Positions 1-9,731 of a stretch of 39,955 bases of DNA are shown in pieces; the first letter of the stretch is position 1, and each line of letters opens with the position of its first letter. A program made the position numbers and the translations under genes. Under the pieces are notes generated by a model that was not told the DNA's origin, did no database searches, and worked only from the letters and a program-made list of their open reading frames with translations. This stretch comes from Rhodopirellula sp. (GTDB taxonomy: Bacteria; Planctomycetota; Planctomycetia; Pirellulales; Pirellulaceae), in NCBI GenBank assembly GCA_002689655.1, contig NZHC01000033.1, positions 1 through 39,955 of the forward strand. Direction: 5' to 3'.

Positions 1-160
1 AGTCTCCTGGACCATGCTGAATCTCTGGGCCTCTGAATCTCTGGGCCTCTGAATCTCTGGGCCTCTGAATTTCTGGGCCTCTGAATCTCTGGGCCTCTGA
101 ATTTCTAGCCGTCAGTAACTCCTGATGTCTGCGTCTCCTGATGTCTGGGAATCAGTCGGC
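1..160. repeat. 16-bp tandem repeat array (noncoding)
   Basis: Units of CTGAATCTCTGGGCCT start at 17, 33, 49, 65 (one C to T change), 81 and 97 (degenerate end). The 16-bp spacing continues in a diverged form: CTCCTGATGTCTG occurs at 119-131 and again at 135-147, and a related unit begins the window. The period is not a multiple of three. The array lies just past the stop codon of the minus-strand RND pump and touches its last codons, so it would be transcribed as the 3' end of that operon. It may extend leftward beyond the window. No function can be assigned. Confidence 0.85.
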
Positions 161-3100
161 TTTCTCTGTGACTGAAACACCAAATAACGCCAAGAGACTG
201 GTGTACAGTGAGTAGAAGGTTGGGACCAGCAGTAGCACGAGGAATGTTGCAAGAGCCAGGCCGAATGCAAGACTCGCGGCCATGGGAATCAACAGTTGCG
301 CTTGGAATGACCGTTCCAGCATCAATGGAATCAGGCCAGCGATCGTCGTCATGCTGGTGAGCATGATGGGGCGGAAACGACGTTCTCCGGATTCCATGAG
401 TGCTTCCCGGATGGGAACGCCGTCTCGTATTCGTGTGTTGATGAAGTCGATCAATACGATCGAATCATTGATGACAACTCCTGAAAGTGCGACCAGTCCA
501 AACATGCTGAACAAGGTGAGCGGAAGATCCAAGAGGGCATGGCCCCAAACTGCCCCAATCATTCCGAAAGGTACAATGGCCAGAATCAGAAGCGGTTGAA
601 TGTAGCTGCGGAATTGCAGGACCAATAGCACGAACATTGCCAGCACGGCGATGCCGAATCCCCTCATCAGGCTGCCCACAGAATCGCGGCTCTGTTCGCG
701 TTGACCCTCCCATCGAAAACTGACTGCTGGAAAAGACTTCTGCCAAGTGCCAACGTATTTTTCCTGTAGCTCATTAATGATCCGATTTGCATTCGCCTTC
801 GTTTCATCGAGATCAGCAGAAATGGTGATCGATCTCATTTGGTCGACACGGTTGATCTCCGAGAAGCCCCGTTGATAGTCAATTTCCGCGAGTTCGGTGA
901 TGGGGCGTTCGGCCCCATCCGCGGTGCGAATCCTGATTTCACGAAAATCAACGAGGCTACCTCGTTCGTCTTCTGGATATCTCACCATAAGTTTGACATC
1001 GTGACGACCTCTTTGTAGACGCATGACTTCAGCACCAAAGTAGGCATTGCGAACCGTGGTGCCGAGGTCGGTCGGTGTGACTCCCGTCGCGAGTGCGCGA
1101 TCTTTGACGCGAAATTGGAATTCCCATTTGCCGGGTGTGTTGTCATCAGCGATGTCGTAGACCCCCGCAAACTCACCGAGTTGAGCTTTGACTGCTTCAG
1201 TAGCTGCAAGGAGTTGTTCTACCTCGCCGCTGGGGGCCAGTAATTTGAATTCAATTGCTTTGCCACCCGGGCCAACACCTACTGATCCATAAGTGATGCG
1301 GTCGGCTCCAGGGAAGTTGCCCGCCTCTTCACGCCACATGGTCAGCAGGTCATCGCTGTGGATGTCGCGGATCTCGGTATCGAACAATTCGGCAAAAATT
1401 TGGCCGACGTGGCTTCCTGAGCCGCCACCGCCTGCCGCATTTTGCAGGTTGGTAATCGTGCCGACGTCACGGTAAGTGAGTCGGACTGGGCCTGTGCCCT
1501 GCCCTTCTACTTCGGAATTGTAAATTTCCTCAACAGGAATGCCGGTTTTTTTGGATCTGTCAGAGGCAATCCGTTCGGAAACAACGTTGAGTGCTGACAG
1601 CATTTTCTGGGTCGCGTTATCAGTCTCTTCAGCGGTGGTGCCATCAGGGAACGCGATCGTTGCCTGCAGGTTATTGTTGTCCGATTTTGGAAACAGGATC
1701 GATGGAACAATGCCTCCTCGGATCATTCCGCCCGTCACAATGAACATCATGACCGCAACGGCCAGCGGCACAGCGGGGTGCCTTAGTGAGAATCCAAGAG
1801 CTGGTAGGTAGATCGATTTGCAGATCCAGTCCAAACCCCGCCCGGCTCGTGGGCTTAGCCAATTCAAAGCGATGCCCAGTGGTCTGAGCGGGTAAGTTAA
1901 AATGGAAAGCCAGCGGAAGAAACCGGAATGATGGTGAGACAAGTGGCAGGGCAGAACAAAAATGCTTTCCCATAGCGAAATCGCCAGCATTGCGATGACA
2001 GCAAATGGGATCACTGCCATGAACTTCCCCATCACCCCCGAGACAAAAAACATGGGAGCGAATGCAATGATCGTCGTTGTCACGGAGGCGGTCACGCTTG
2101 GCATGACTTCGACTGTTCCATCGATGGCTGCTTGGACCAACGATTTTTTCATTTGCATGTGCGCGTAAATGTTTTCACCAATCACGATGGCATCATCGAC
2201 AACGATCCCTAACGCAACAAGAAACGAGAACAGGCTCAACATGTTCAGCGTTTGATCGCCCCACGCAAGTACAGCTCCGGCTCCCAGAATCGAAATTGGG
2301 ATCCCCAATGCAACCCAGAAGGCCAGACGCATCTCAAGGAATAGCGTGAGCACCAGGAACACAAGCAACAAGCCAGAGAAACCGTTACGCAGCAGCAACG
2401 CCAAGCGTCCGCGTACTTCCTTGCTGCTATCACCCCAAACTTGGAATCGATATCCAGCCGGTAATTCTTTTTCGGCAACGTAGGCTTTTACCGCGTCGAC
2501 CATTGCCAATAGGTCTTCCGACTTGGCACGTTCGACGTTCACTACCATGGCCGGTTCGCCATTGATTTCACTTACAGCGGTCGTGTCTTGAAAGTTGTCC
2601 CGAACGGTTCCAAGATCGTTCACAGTGAGGACGACACCACTGCTGTCAGTGATCAGCGGTAATTCTCCGATTTCTTCGCCAACCCGGCGTTTGTTCTTGG
2701 CTCGTAAGAGAATCTCCTGACCATCTGCTCGCAGTTGGCCGCCGGGCAGTTCAATGTTTCTCGCACGGAGAATGTTGGCAACTTGCTGCAATGAGAGCCC
2801 ATAGCTACGCAGCGTTGCCTCCGGGATTTCGACATCGATCTGGAACGGTCGTGTGCCCATCATGGAGGCAGAAGAAACAGCGGGTAGGCTCAAGACGTCA
2901 TCTCGGACTTCCTCGGCTACTTCCCGGAGTTTCCACTCGGCTTCCGGGGTGCGTTGGGCGGGGCCTACGATGCCAATTCGAATGGCAGCGTCGCGAAACG
3001 TAATCTGTTGGATCAGGGGGTCTTCTGCAAGTGCAGGAAAACTCGGAATGCGATCCACCTCACGGTCGATTTCGGCCATGACCTTTTGGACGTCTCGTAC

Positions 3101-3397
3101 ATCGCTGCGGAGTTCAGCGAGCACAAATCCTGATCCTTCCTGCGCGATGGAAGTTACTTTCTTGATCCCGTCAATTGCGCGGATAGCCTCTTCAATTTTC
3201 TGGCAGATTGCCTCTTCGCTGTCCTGAGGAGTAGCGCCGGGATAAGGCACCGTGATCATCACAATCTCTAGCTCGAATGCCGGAAATACTTCGCGGCGCA
3301 TGTTCCAAAGGGAAAAGCCACCGACCAACATCAAGCCGAGCATGATTACATTCATTCCGGGCGAATTGGTGATCGCCCATGCAACAAGACGCTTCAT
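152..3397 (-). CDS. RND-family efflux transporter, inner-membrane permease subunit
   Basis: This is a proton-driven resistance-nodulation-division pump of about 1081 residues, the usual length for an AcrB-like permease. It starts MKRLVAWAIT with the first membrane helix at about residues 12-31, followed by a large periplasmic loop. The proton-relay motif GIVVDDAIVIGEN has paired aspartates at residues 401-402 (AcrB 407/408 equivalents). The second half repeats the fold, with SGVVINDSIVLIDFIN in the TM10 region. I chose the ATG at 3397 rather than a longer frame because a GAGGAG site lies just upstream, the hydrophobic N-terminus fits the family, and it follows the adaptor stop after two bases. 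It is the last gene of a tetR-adaptor-pump operon. Substrate is unknown. An outer-membrane TolC-like partner is not present here. Confidence 0.95.
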   Translation of the reverse strand: MKRLVAWAITNSPGMNVIMLGLMLVGGFSLWNMRREVFPAFELEIVMITVPYPGATPQDSEEAICQKIEEAIRAIDGIKKVTSIAQEGSGFVLAELRSDVRDVQKVMAEIDREVDRIPSFPALAEDPLIQQITFRDAAIRIGIVGPAQRTPEAEWKLREVAEEVRDDVLSLPAVSSASMMGTRPFQIDVEIPEATLRSYGLSLQQVANILRARNIELPGGQLRADGQEILLRAKNKRRVGEEIGELPLITDSSGVVLTVNDLGTVRDNFQDTTAVSEINGEPAMVVNVERAKSEDLLAMVDAVKAYVAEKELPAGYRFQVWGDSSKEVRGRLALLLRNGFSGLLLVFLVLTLFLEMRLAFWVALGIPISILGAGAVLAWGDQTLNMLSLFSFLVALGIVVDDAIVIGENIYAHMQMKKSLVQAAIDGTVEVMPSVTASVTTTIIAFAPMFFVSGVMGKFMAVIPFAVIAMLAISLWESIFVLPCHLSHHHSGFFRWLSILTYPLRPLGIALNWLSPRAGRGLDWICKSIYLPALGFSLRHPAVPLAVAVMMFIVTGGMIRGGIVPSILFPKSDNNNLQATIAFPDGTTAEETDNATQKMLSALNVVSERIASDRSKKTGIPVEEIYNSEVEGQGTGPVRLTYRDVGTITNLQNAAGGGGSGSHVGQIFAELFDTEIRDIHSDDLLTMWREEAGNFPGADRITYGSVGVGPGGKAIEFKLLAPSGEVEQLLAATEAVKAQLGEFAGVYDIADDNTPGKWEFQFRVKDRALATGVTPTDLGTTVRNAYFGAEVMRLQRGRHDVKLMVRYPEDERGSLVDFREIRIRTADGAERPITELAEIDYQRGFSEINRVDQMRSITISADLDETKANANRIINELQEKYVGTWQKSFPAVSFRWEGQREQSRDSVGSLMRGFGIAVLAMFVLLVLQFRSYIQPLLILAIVPFGMIGAVWGHALLDLPLTLFSMFGLVALSGVVINDSIVLIDFINTRIRDGVPIREALMESGERRFRPIMLTSMTTIAGLIPLMLERSFQAQLLIPMAASLAFGLALATFLVLLLVPTFYSLYTSLLALFGVSVTEKAD

Positions 3398-3399
3398 GA

Positions 3400-5199
3400 T
3401 CAGTTCTCCTCGCCTGAGGCAGTTGCGTGATTGGGCTGTTCTTGATTCGCGTCTGATCGCGTAACTGGATTCACGACCTCCACACTGGCTCGCGCTGGTG
3501 ATGTTGCGTCGTCGATTTCTTCGAATGGCGATACAACAACAAACGGATTTTGTTTGAGCAATTCCGCTGAACCACCAGCGATTTCGCAGACCCAAAGTCG
3601 TTGCTTGTTCTTGTTGAAAGTCCCATTCTTCCCTTTGTCAGAAAGAATACTGGCCGAACCGCTCAACGGTGCAATCGGATTGATTCCGGTTGCGAGTGTC
3701 ACTTTACCCGGTACCCAGTCTTTCGCTTTGAATCCTTCTGGCTGCTCGGAGTTGGCAGGATTTGATGCAGTTGCAGTGGTTGTTTTCCCGTCATTGTCAG
3801 TTGGCTTGACTGCCAAGACGGAAGGGTCTGGGGAGAACTGAAGGATGCGATTGTCCACCTGAAGGCCTCTGGCAGGAATGACCATCCATTCGGGTCGCGG
3901 GGCAATCAAAAGTTTTACGCGTACATACATGCCGCGGACGAGGGCTGTCGCCCCGGTGACCTCGCGAGGCGTTCCCTCTGCATCAACGTGCTGGTTGGGG
4001 GCATCGACGACCACGCGGACTGGGACGGTTCGCGTAGCCGAGTTCAGGCCGATACCGTCGTAGCTCATCAGCTTGGCATTCCAGTAGTACTTAACACCTT
4101 CGCGACCTGCCAACTCGTATTCGATGATCGCTTTCGTTTCCGGCAAGCTGTACCCGCGGGAATCGGTGTCTTTGCTGATCCCGACTCTGTTCTTGAGGTT
4201 CTCTGGATTGTTGCTTAGACCTTTGTCTGGTGTCTCTGTTGCCTGATTCAAGACCCAGTACAACTGATCCATGCGGAGACTTGTTGCGACTTCAGCCTTG
4301 GAAGTGTCATCAATAGTTACCAGCGTCGTGCCGCGGGCAACGAATGAATGAAGGTCGACCTTCTCGTTCACAATCACGCCCGAAATTGGCGCACAGATTT
4401 CGGTTCGCTGGAGATCATTTTGTGCTTTTCTTAACTGGGTTTCTGCAAGCTTTTCAGACACGATGATTTTTTGCCGGCGTTCCACAAGTAAACTGAGTTG
4501 ATTCTCCAGCGTCACTAATTGTTGCCGCGCAGCCAGTAACGCGCGTCTTGCCTTGTCGCGTTCTGAGGGGCTCGTGAATCCGTCACCAAGTTGGACTTGG
4601 CGATCAACTTCCTTTTGTTGAAGAGCCATGTCTTCCTTGGCGATCTCAATGGATCGTTTCGTGTTATCCCTCTCCTGATCTACCTCTTTCAGTGCCTGAT
4701 ATTCTTGTGCTTTGATCTGCGTAAGACGCTCCACCTCAAAATCGTAATCCGTGGTGTCGATTTTCATCAGCGGTGTCCCTACTTGAACATAAGCTCCCGC
4801 TTCACAAATCGGATACTTGGCGATGATCTCGCCCGACACCTCCGTCGATACCTGGACCTCGCGGAACGGAGCAACGCTGCCGTCGACGATCAGTTGTAAC
4901 CGTTCGCCAAGAGAAGTCAGGGTGTGGAGGCGTTCCACACGAACTTCGCTTAATGCTTCGAGACGTGAGTTGTAGTCTGTACCTGTTGCCGGTTTCTTTT
5001 CAGTTTCTGCCGTGCCGAGAAGTAGCATGGCGGCCACCCCAGCAACTAGCAAACTGGCTGGAATGATGAAATCAAACAATGCCTTTTGACTGGTGTTGGC
5101 TAGTCGCGACGTTCGAGTCGGGATTTGCTGTGGACTGTCTGTTCTGGGCGGACTTTCATCCGGTTTGGGTTCGGGAGGCGAGATCAAAGTATCGACCAT
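3400..5199 (-). CDS. RND efflux periplasmic adaptor (membrane fusion protein, HlyD-like)
   Basis: This 599-residue adaptor would bridge the RND pump to an outer-membrane channel. Residues 1-40 are a proline-rich cytoplasmic tail and residues about 41-62 form one membrane anchor (LFDFIIPASLLVAGVAAMLL). A split biotinyl/lipoyl-like half-motif follows (GSVAPFREVQVSTEVSGEI), then a long charged alpha-helical hairpin at roughly 150-270 rich in E, K, Q and R, then the returning half-motif (ICAPISGVIVNEKVDLHSFV) and beta-barrel domains. It is longer than the usual 350-450 residues because of the N-terminal tail and a low-complexity T/S/N/P-rich segment near 450-490. Its stop lies two bases before the pump start, which implies translational coupling. 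Confidence 0.93.
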   Translation of the reverse strand: MVDTLISPPEPKPDESPPRTDSPQQIPTRTSRLANTSQKALFDFIIPASLLVAGVAAMLLLGTAETEKKPATGTDYNSRLEALSEVRVERLHTLTSLGERLQLIVDGSVAPFREVQVSTEVSGEIIAKYPICEAGAYVQVGTPLMKIDTTDYDFEVERLTQIKAQEYQALKEVDQERDNTKRSIEIAKEDMALQQKEVDRQVQLGDGFTSPSERDKARRALLAARQQLVTLENQLSLLVERRQKIIVSEKLAETQLRKAQNDLQRTEICAPISGVIVNEKVDLHSFVARGTTLVTIDDTSKAEVATSLRMDQLYWVLNQATETPDKGLSNNPENLKNRVGISKDTDSRGYSLPETKAIIEYELAGREGVKYYWNAKLMSYDGIGLNSATRTVPVRVVVDAPNQHVDAEGTPREVTGATALVRGMYVRVKLLIAPRPEWMVIPARGLQVDNRILQFSPDPSVLAVKPTDNDGKTTTATASNPANSEQPEGFKAKDWVPGKVTLATGINPIAPLSGSASILSDKGKNGTFNKNKQRLWVCEIAGGSAELLKQNPFVVVSPFEEIDDATSPARASVEVVNPVTRSDANQEQPNHATASGEEN

Positions 5200-5247
5200 C
5201 TCTGTAGCTTTCGTGGAAAGACTTTCGTCCTAATGGGTGATTTTAAA

Positions 5248-5264
5248 ATGACGTCATTCGTCAT
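5248..5264. promoter_or_regulatory. ATGACGTCAT palindrome plus an extra CGTCAT half-site
   Basis: A perfect 10-bp palindrome (5248-5257) is followed two bases later by another CGTCAT (5259-5264). It sits in the 76-bp gap between the tetR stop and the adaptor start. It could be a second operator or promoter element for the adaptor-pump pair. Its short length makes chance occurrence possible. Confidence 0.3.
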
Positions 5265-5275
5265 CTGGGTTCGAT

Positions 5276-5968
5276 CTACCGCCGTGGAGTCGTGAAGTTC
5301 TCGCAGGCTGACAGCATGACTGCAGTGATGTGTTGAGCGAGGGATTCGATGTCATAATGCGCATCTCTCTGCCACTCAGGAATTAATACCTGAATCGCCT
5401 GAGCGCCCACGCGATAGTACAAGCATTGCCCAACGGTGCTGAAAGCCAAGTGCTGTACCGTATGCGTAGGCAGTTCAGACTTCACTAAAAGCTGCAGCGT
5501 TTCCGTCAGCTGATTAAAAAGCGGTCGAAAAAATTCTTCGACGATGCTCTCGAAAACAGGAGTTGGGTTTTGCATTTCACGCATCAGCAGTTCAGTTTCC
5601 CAAGCCGCCTCCTCGGTGATTAGCATGCGAGCTAAAAGTGTGTGCACTAATGCTTGCAACGTTTCCTGCGGCTTTTGCAGGTCAGTATTAGGCGTTGGAA
5701 ACCGTTTTGCTCGGGCCACACGCAGGGCGTGGATTACCTCCCGATACAGCCCCAGCTTGTCACCGAAGTGGTAGCCGACCGACGCGATATTGACACCAGC
5801 GGCCGAGCAGATTTCACGTACGGTCGCTCCGGCGTAGCCTTGAGCAGCGAAAACTGGCCCAGCGGCAGCTAAAATCCGGCTTCTCGTGTCGTGGGACCGC
5901 TCGTTGGGGCGTATGTCCCCTTCGGGATTCCGCTGCGATTGGGGCGACTTGCTGGCTGAGTTTGCCAA
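5276..5968 (-). CDS. TetR/AcrR-family transcriptional repressor (CerR-like C-terminus)
   Basis: This is a 230-residue regulator. The N-terminal helix-turn-helix spans about residues 26-75 and includes TRSRILAAAGPVFAAQGYAG, the turn ATVREICSAAGVNIASVGYHF and the GDKLGLYREV helix typical of TetR. The C-terminal ligand-binding part, with WETELLMREMQNPTPVFESI and a PLFNQLTETL segment, resembles the CerR/YbiH type (DUF1956). It is the first gene of the operon encoding the membrane fusion protein and RND pump, and an inverted repeat lies 28 bases upstream of its start, so self-regulation and pump repression relieved by a small ligand are likely. The inducing ligand cannot be inferred. Confidence 0.93.
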   Translation of the reverse strand: MANSASKSPQSQRNPEGDIRPNERSHDTRSRILAAAGPVFAAQGYAGATVREICSAAGVNIASVGYHFGDKLGLYREVIHALRVARAKRFPTPNTDLQKPQETLQALVHTLLARMLITEEAAWETELLMREMQNPTPVFESIVEEFFRPLFNQLTETLQLLVKSELPTHTVQHLAFSTVGQCLYYRVGAQAIQVLIPEWQRDAHYDIESLAQHITAVMLSACENFTTPRR

Positions 5969-5995
5969 AGCGACCTCGTTTGGGCAGGTTACTGA

Positions 5996-6030
5996 AATTT
6001 AAACGCTTGTTTTAAACAATCGTTTAAATT
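5996..6030. promoter_or_regulatory. Double TetR operator: three TTTAAAC half-sites
   Basis: A perfect 10-bp inverted repeat (AATTTAAACG at 5996-6005, CGTTTAAATT at 6021-6030) encloses a third half-site. TTTAAACAATCGTTTAAA at 6011-6028 is an 18-bp dyad with a 4-bp centre. TTTAAAC at 5998-6004 pairs across a 4-bp centre with an imperfect GTTTTAAAC at 6009-6017, so two operators share the middle half-site. It lies between the divergent tetR (start 5968) and thrS (start 6204). The position and geometry fit binding of two TetR dimers. Confidence 0.75.
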
Positions 6031-6203
6031 GAAGATTTGTCAACCATGCTGGTGTGAAAAACGCTCACTCGGCGGACTTCGGAGCCGTCCTTCTAATTCG
6101 GGATTGACGGTCCATGGTGGCCGCGATCATCCTTTGGCGCTCAGGGCACTCGCCGTCGGTATGCGAGGGTCCGTCAGATTCCACTTAAGTACGGTGATAC
6201 GCG

Positions 6204-8414
6204 ATGAATTCCGCTTCTGCTTCCAGCATTCAAATTCAACTTCCCGATGGAACGCTTGCGGAGCATCCGTCTGACGCCACCGCCATGGATGTAGCCAAGG
6301 GCATCAGCGAGGGACTGGCGCGCAGTGTGATTGCCGCCGAGGTTTCGGGGGCCATCGTCGATGCTGATCGTCCATTGGGCGAATTGTCTGAGGGCAGTGA
6401 GCCTCTTCCGTTGACCTTGCTGACTGGTCGGGATGAAGCTGCTTTGGGCGTCTTGAGGCATTCAGCGGCCCATGTCATGGCGCGGGCTGTCATGCGTTTG
6501 TATGACGGAGTTTCGTTGGCGTTTGGACCGACCACTGAGGGAGGTTTTTACTACGATTTTGATCTGCCCGAAAAAATCAGTGAAGACGATTTTCCGAAGA
6601 TTGAAGCGGAAATGAAACGCATCATCAAGGAAAAGGAACCGTTCGAGCGTTTCGCTCTGAATCGCGAGGAGGCGAGAAAGCTGTGTGATGATCTGGATCA
6701 GGACTTGAAAGTCGAGCACATCGATACTGGTCTTTCGGATCAATCCACTGTGAGTTTTTATCGCCAAGGCGAGTTTGTTGACCTGTGTCGAGGCCCGCAC
6801 ATCCCCGATGCAGGCAAAATCAAGGCGATCAAATTGATGACCATTGCGGGTTCGCACTGGAAGGGGGATACATCAGGACGCCAGTTGCAGCGTTTGTACG
6901 GCACTGCGTTCTTCGACAAGAAGCAGCTCAAGGCATATCTTGAGCAAATTGAGGAAGCCAAGCGTCGTGATCATCGTGTGCTTGGCAAGCAGCATGGGCT
7001 ATTTTCTATCAGCCCCGATGTTGGCCAGGGGCTTTGCCTGTGGTTGCCCAAGGGCGCCAGGGTTCGGGTCGCACTTGAGGATTTCTTGCGTGGTGAATTA
7101 TTGTCGCGCGGTTATGACCCGGTTTACAGTCCGCACATTGGTCGCGTGGAAATGTACGAGACCAGTGGCCACTTTCCCTATTACCGAGATAGCCAATTCG
7201 CTCCCTTGTTTGGAAGCGAGGTGGGCGGCATGCTTGATGCATGGAGTGAGCGTCTGCAGGAGGGGACCCTTGATTCAGACGGTGAAGATAAATTGATGGC
7301 GGCCGCGGAAGTGTTCGGTGTCAAGCTTCCTGATTACCGCTCATCTGCATCGGCTGATTCGAAGCGAAAAGTGTTGCATGATTGGCAGGTGAATCATGAG
7401 CGTTATTTGCTCAAGCCGATGAACTGTCCTCATCACTGCCAGATTTTCAAGGCGCAGCCTCGATCTTACCGGCAGTTGCCGTTGCGTTTATTCGAATTTG
7501 GAACTGTTTATCGTCACGAGCAGACTGGCGAACTGAACGGTATGCTTCGGGTGCGTGGTTTGACGCAGGATGACGCACACATTTTTTGTACGGCTCAGCA
7601 GGTCGAGGAAGAATTTCGAGCTACCATCGAGTTGACTAAGTTTGTTCTGGAGTCGGTTGGTTTGGACGATTACAGCGTTCAGCTTTCCTTACGCGATCCT
7701 GACAGCGACAAGTATGTGGGCACGGAGGAAAATTGGGATCATGCAGAAGGGGCTTTACGCGGAGTTCTGCAGGGCTCAGGTTTGAGTTTCAATGAGGAGC
7801 CTGGTGAAGCCGCGTTTTATGGTCCTAAGGCTGACTTCATGGTGCGGGATTGCATTGGCAGGTCGTGGCAGCTCGGAACCGTGCAACTGGACTACAACTT
7901 GCCGGAACGTTTCAAGCTGGAGTACAACGGCAGTGATAACGCAGCTCATCGTCCTGTGATGATTCACCGCGCTCCGTTTGGGTCTCTTGAACGATTCACT
8001 GGGATGCTCATCGAGCACTTTGCAGGGGCTTTCCCACTTTGGTTGGCTCCCGAGCAGGTACGAGTTTTACCTTTGAGCGACAAGTCACTCGACTACGCGG
8101 TGCAAGTCGCCAAGGAACTCGAGGCGGCGGGGTTGAAGGTCACAGTCGACAACAGCGGGGGTAAGGTGCAGGCCAAAATCCGTAACGCCCAGCTGGAGTT
8201 GGTGAATTACATGGCGGTGGTCGGCCCGAAAGAGGCCGAAGCCGGACAGGTCGCCCTGCGTGACCGTATCGATGGTGATTTGGGGTCCATGCCGACCGCC
8301 GAGGCGATTGCCAGGCTCAAGCAGGAAATTGCGAGCAGGCAGGTGCGTCAGGTCGTCAAAGGTGACTTTTCCGCCGCCGCAGTGGATTCTGATGCGGTCG
8401 GTAACGAGTATTAA
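6204..8414 (+). CDS. thrS: Threonyl-tRNA synthetase
   Basis: This enzyme charges tRNA-Thr with threonine. At 736 residues it is about 90-100 longer than the usual 640. Domains in order are a TGS domain (about 8-70), an editing domain with HxxxH at H86/H90 and a cysteine in DLCRGPH at 195, and the class II catalytic core with MNCPHH (zinc cysteine at 408), motif 2 [11 protein letters not shown], and [11 protein letters not shown] with a zinc histidine at 459. A C-terminal anticodon-binding domain contains [15 protein letters not shown]. An acidic insert of roughly 55 residues (about 340-400, rich in D, E, S and K) sits just before motif 2, where other ThrRS proteins are short. The start ATG has no strong Shine-Dalgarno. 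No T-box leader is visible in the 173 bases upstream. Confidence 0.97.
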   Translation: MNSASASSIQIQLPDGTLAEHPSDATAMDVAKGISEGLARSVIAAEVSGAIVDADRPLGELSEGSEPLPLTLLTGRDEAALGVLRHSAAHVMARAVMRLYDGVSLAFGPTTEGGFYYDFDLPEKISEDDFPKIEAEMKRIIKEKEPFERFALNREEARKLCDDLDQDLKVEHIDTGLSDQSTVSFYRQGEFVDLCRGPHIPDAGKIKAIKLMTIAGSHWKGDTSGRQLQRLYGTAFFDKKQLKAYLEQIEEAKRRDHRVLGKQHGLFSISPDVGQGLCLWLPKGARVRVALEDFLRGELLSRGYDPVYSPHIGRVEMYETSGHFPYYRDSQFAPLFGSEVGGMLDAWSERLQEGTLDSDGEDKLMAAAEVFGVKLPDYRSSASADSKRKVLHDWQVNHERYLLKPMNCPHHCQIFKAQPRSYRQLPLRLFEFGTVYRHEQTGELNGMLRVRGLTQDDAHIFCTAQQVEEEFRATIELTKFVLESVGLDDYSVQLSLRDPDSDKYVGTEENWDHAEGALRGVLQGSGLSFNEEPGEAAFYGPKADFMVRDCIGRSWQLGTVQLDYNLPERFKLEYNGSDNAAHRPVMIHRAPFGSLERFTGMLIEHFAGAFPLWLAPEQVRVLPLSDKSLDYAVQVAKELEAAGLKVTVDNSGGKVQAKIRNAQLELVNYMAVVGPKEAEAGQVALRDRIDGDLGSMPTAEAIARLKQEIASRQVRQVVKGDFSAAAVDSDAVGNEY

Positions 8415-8621
8415 CCAAGGTGGTCCGCTGTTTGTGAGCGTTTTTTGCGTTCATCATGACGCTTTTTACGGTATTTCTGGCTTTCGTTAGCGTTGCTGGT
8501 CGATTCCGTTGCAAGCGATCCGGTGTTCATCCCCATGGGTACTTATACTGTCGGGAGACGTTATCACAGTGGCACCCTTGTTACTGAGACTCGGTTTTTC
8601 TCTCTATCTGGTTTGGATGTG

Positions 8622-9671
8622 ATGCGATCATTGATCCCACAGCTCTGCTCATTTGTCGTGTTTTTATCCGCTGCGTCGCTCTTCATAGCTCCGCAAGCGG
8701 ACGCCGCCGGGCTTACGGCGGAGGAAAAGAAAACAGTTCAAAATGTGAATGCCAGCGTTTTGCGGGCTGGGAAAAGCTACGCGGCTGGGGATTTCGATGC
8801 CTCTGCCGAATACATCCGAACTGCGGTCAAGCAGGTCGAAGAGGCTGTTAAAAGCGGTTCTCCAAGGCTCTATGACGAGTTATTGCCCGCAATGCAGCGG
8901 ATCCAGAAGGCTCGAACTCTGCTTGACTTTGAAGGCATCACGCTTCCTACCTTCACGCGACCTAAGCGTCCTGCGGATGCCCCCGCGAAGCCCAAGCCGG
9001 GAACAAGCCCCGCCCCGGGGAAACCCGAACCGGCGCCTAGTGACGGACTTAGTTTTACGAAAGCGGTCGCTCCGATTCTGTCGGCACGTTGTGGGCGATG
9101 TCATGCCTCGGACAGCAAAGGTGGATTCAACTTGGCGACCTACGCTGCCCTCATGAAAGGTCCTCCCGAAGGTGTTGTGATCTTCGCAGGTGATACGGTG
9201 GGAAGCCGCTTGATTGAGACCATTGAAACAGGGGACATGCCGCGAGGTGGCGGCAAAGTGACGCCCGCCGAATTGAAAATACTGAAAGATTGGATTTTGG
9301 CAGGCGCGAAGTTTGACGGCACTGATGCAGCCGCTCCGATCGCAGCGGGGGCTACCGCGGATGAGCCACCACGGCCGAGACTCAAAGCGATGCAGGCCAC
9401 TGGCAAAGAAACAGTGAGTTTCGCAGCTGACGTGGCTCCCCTGTTGGTCGAAAGCTGCAAGGGTTGTCACATCAACGCCATGCGGGCCAGCGGTGGTTTG
9501 AGCATGGATACCTTCGCACAGTTGCTGCGCGGCGGTGATAGCGGTGATATCGTCATTCCCGGCAACGGGGCAGAAAGTCCACTGGTCAAGAAGTTGCGTG
9601 GAAGCATGGGGTTGAGGATGCCTGCTGGCGGGCGGCCTGCTTTCTCGGAGGATTCGATCAAGCTTATCTAA
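8622..9671 (+). CDS. Secreted planctomycete cytochrome c-like protein (5' part of an interrupted gene)
   Basis: Residues 1-28 form a signal peptide (MRSLIPQLCS... ending QADAA), which is why I chose the ATG at 8622 over an upstream in-frame start at 8493. A helical segment (30-105) and a Pro/Lys/Ala linker (110-140) follow. Two planctomycete-type cytochrome c domains (PSCyt1-like) carry haem-binding CGRCH at 157-161 and CKGCH at 279-283. The frame ends at UAA 9669-9671 inside the last helix of the second domain, where the first domain reads ELKILKDWILAGAKFDG. The same frame continues past the stop with TWIDEGATLDG, the expected end of that domain, and runs to 10568. This is therefore probably the front part of one gene. 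Confidence 0.85.
   Translation: MRSLIPQLCSFVVFLSAASLFIAPQADAAGLTAEEKKTVQNVNASVLRAGKSYAAGDFDASAEYIRTAVKQVEEAVKSGSPRLYDELLPAMQRIQKARTLLDFEGITLPTFTRPKRPADAPAKPKPGTSPAPGKPEPAPSDGLSFTKAVAPILSARCGRCHASDSKGGFNLATYAALMKGPPEGVVIFAGDTVGSRLIETIETGDMPRGGGKVTPAELKILKDWILAGAKFDGTDAAAPIAAGATADEPPRPRLKAMQATGKETVSFAADVAPLLVESCKGCHINAMRASGGLSMDTFAQLLRGGDSGDIVIPGNGAESPLVKKLRGSMGLRMPAGGRPAFSEDSIKLI
9669..9671 (+). other. In-frame UAA stop interrupting a continuous coding frame
   Basis: The codons read ATC TAA ACT TGG ATT GAT GAA GGT. Frame 8622-9668 and frame 9672-10568 are the same reading frame, and the residues after the stop complete the cytochrome helix. A single base change from CAA, GAA or AAA would create it. 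Possible meanings are a nonsense mutation, a sequencing or assembly error, or readthrough or reinitiation. Confidence 0.9.
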
Positions 9672-9731
9672 ACTTGGATTGATGAAGGTGCAACGCTTGA
9701 CGGTGCCTCGGATAATCAGCCACTGCAGGTT

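Noticed and set aside
1-160. The 16-bp array considered as a CRISPR
   Set aside because: The units abut with no spacers and are too short. There are no cas genes in the window.
8446-8468. Short hairpin with TTTTT after thrS
   Set aside because: The stem is only 4-5 pairs, too weak to call as a terminator.
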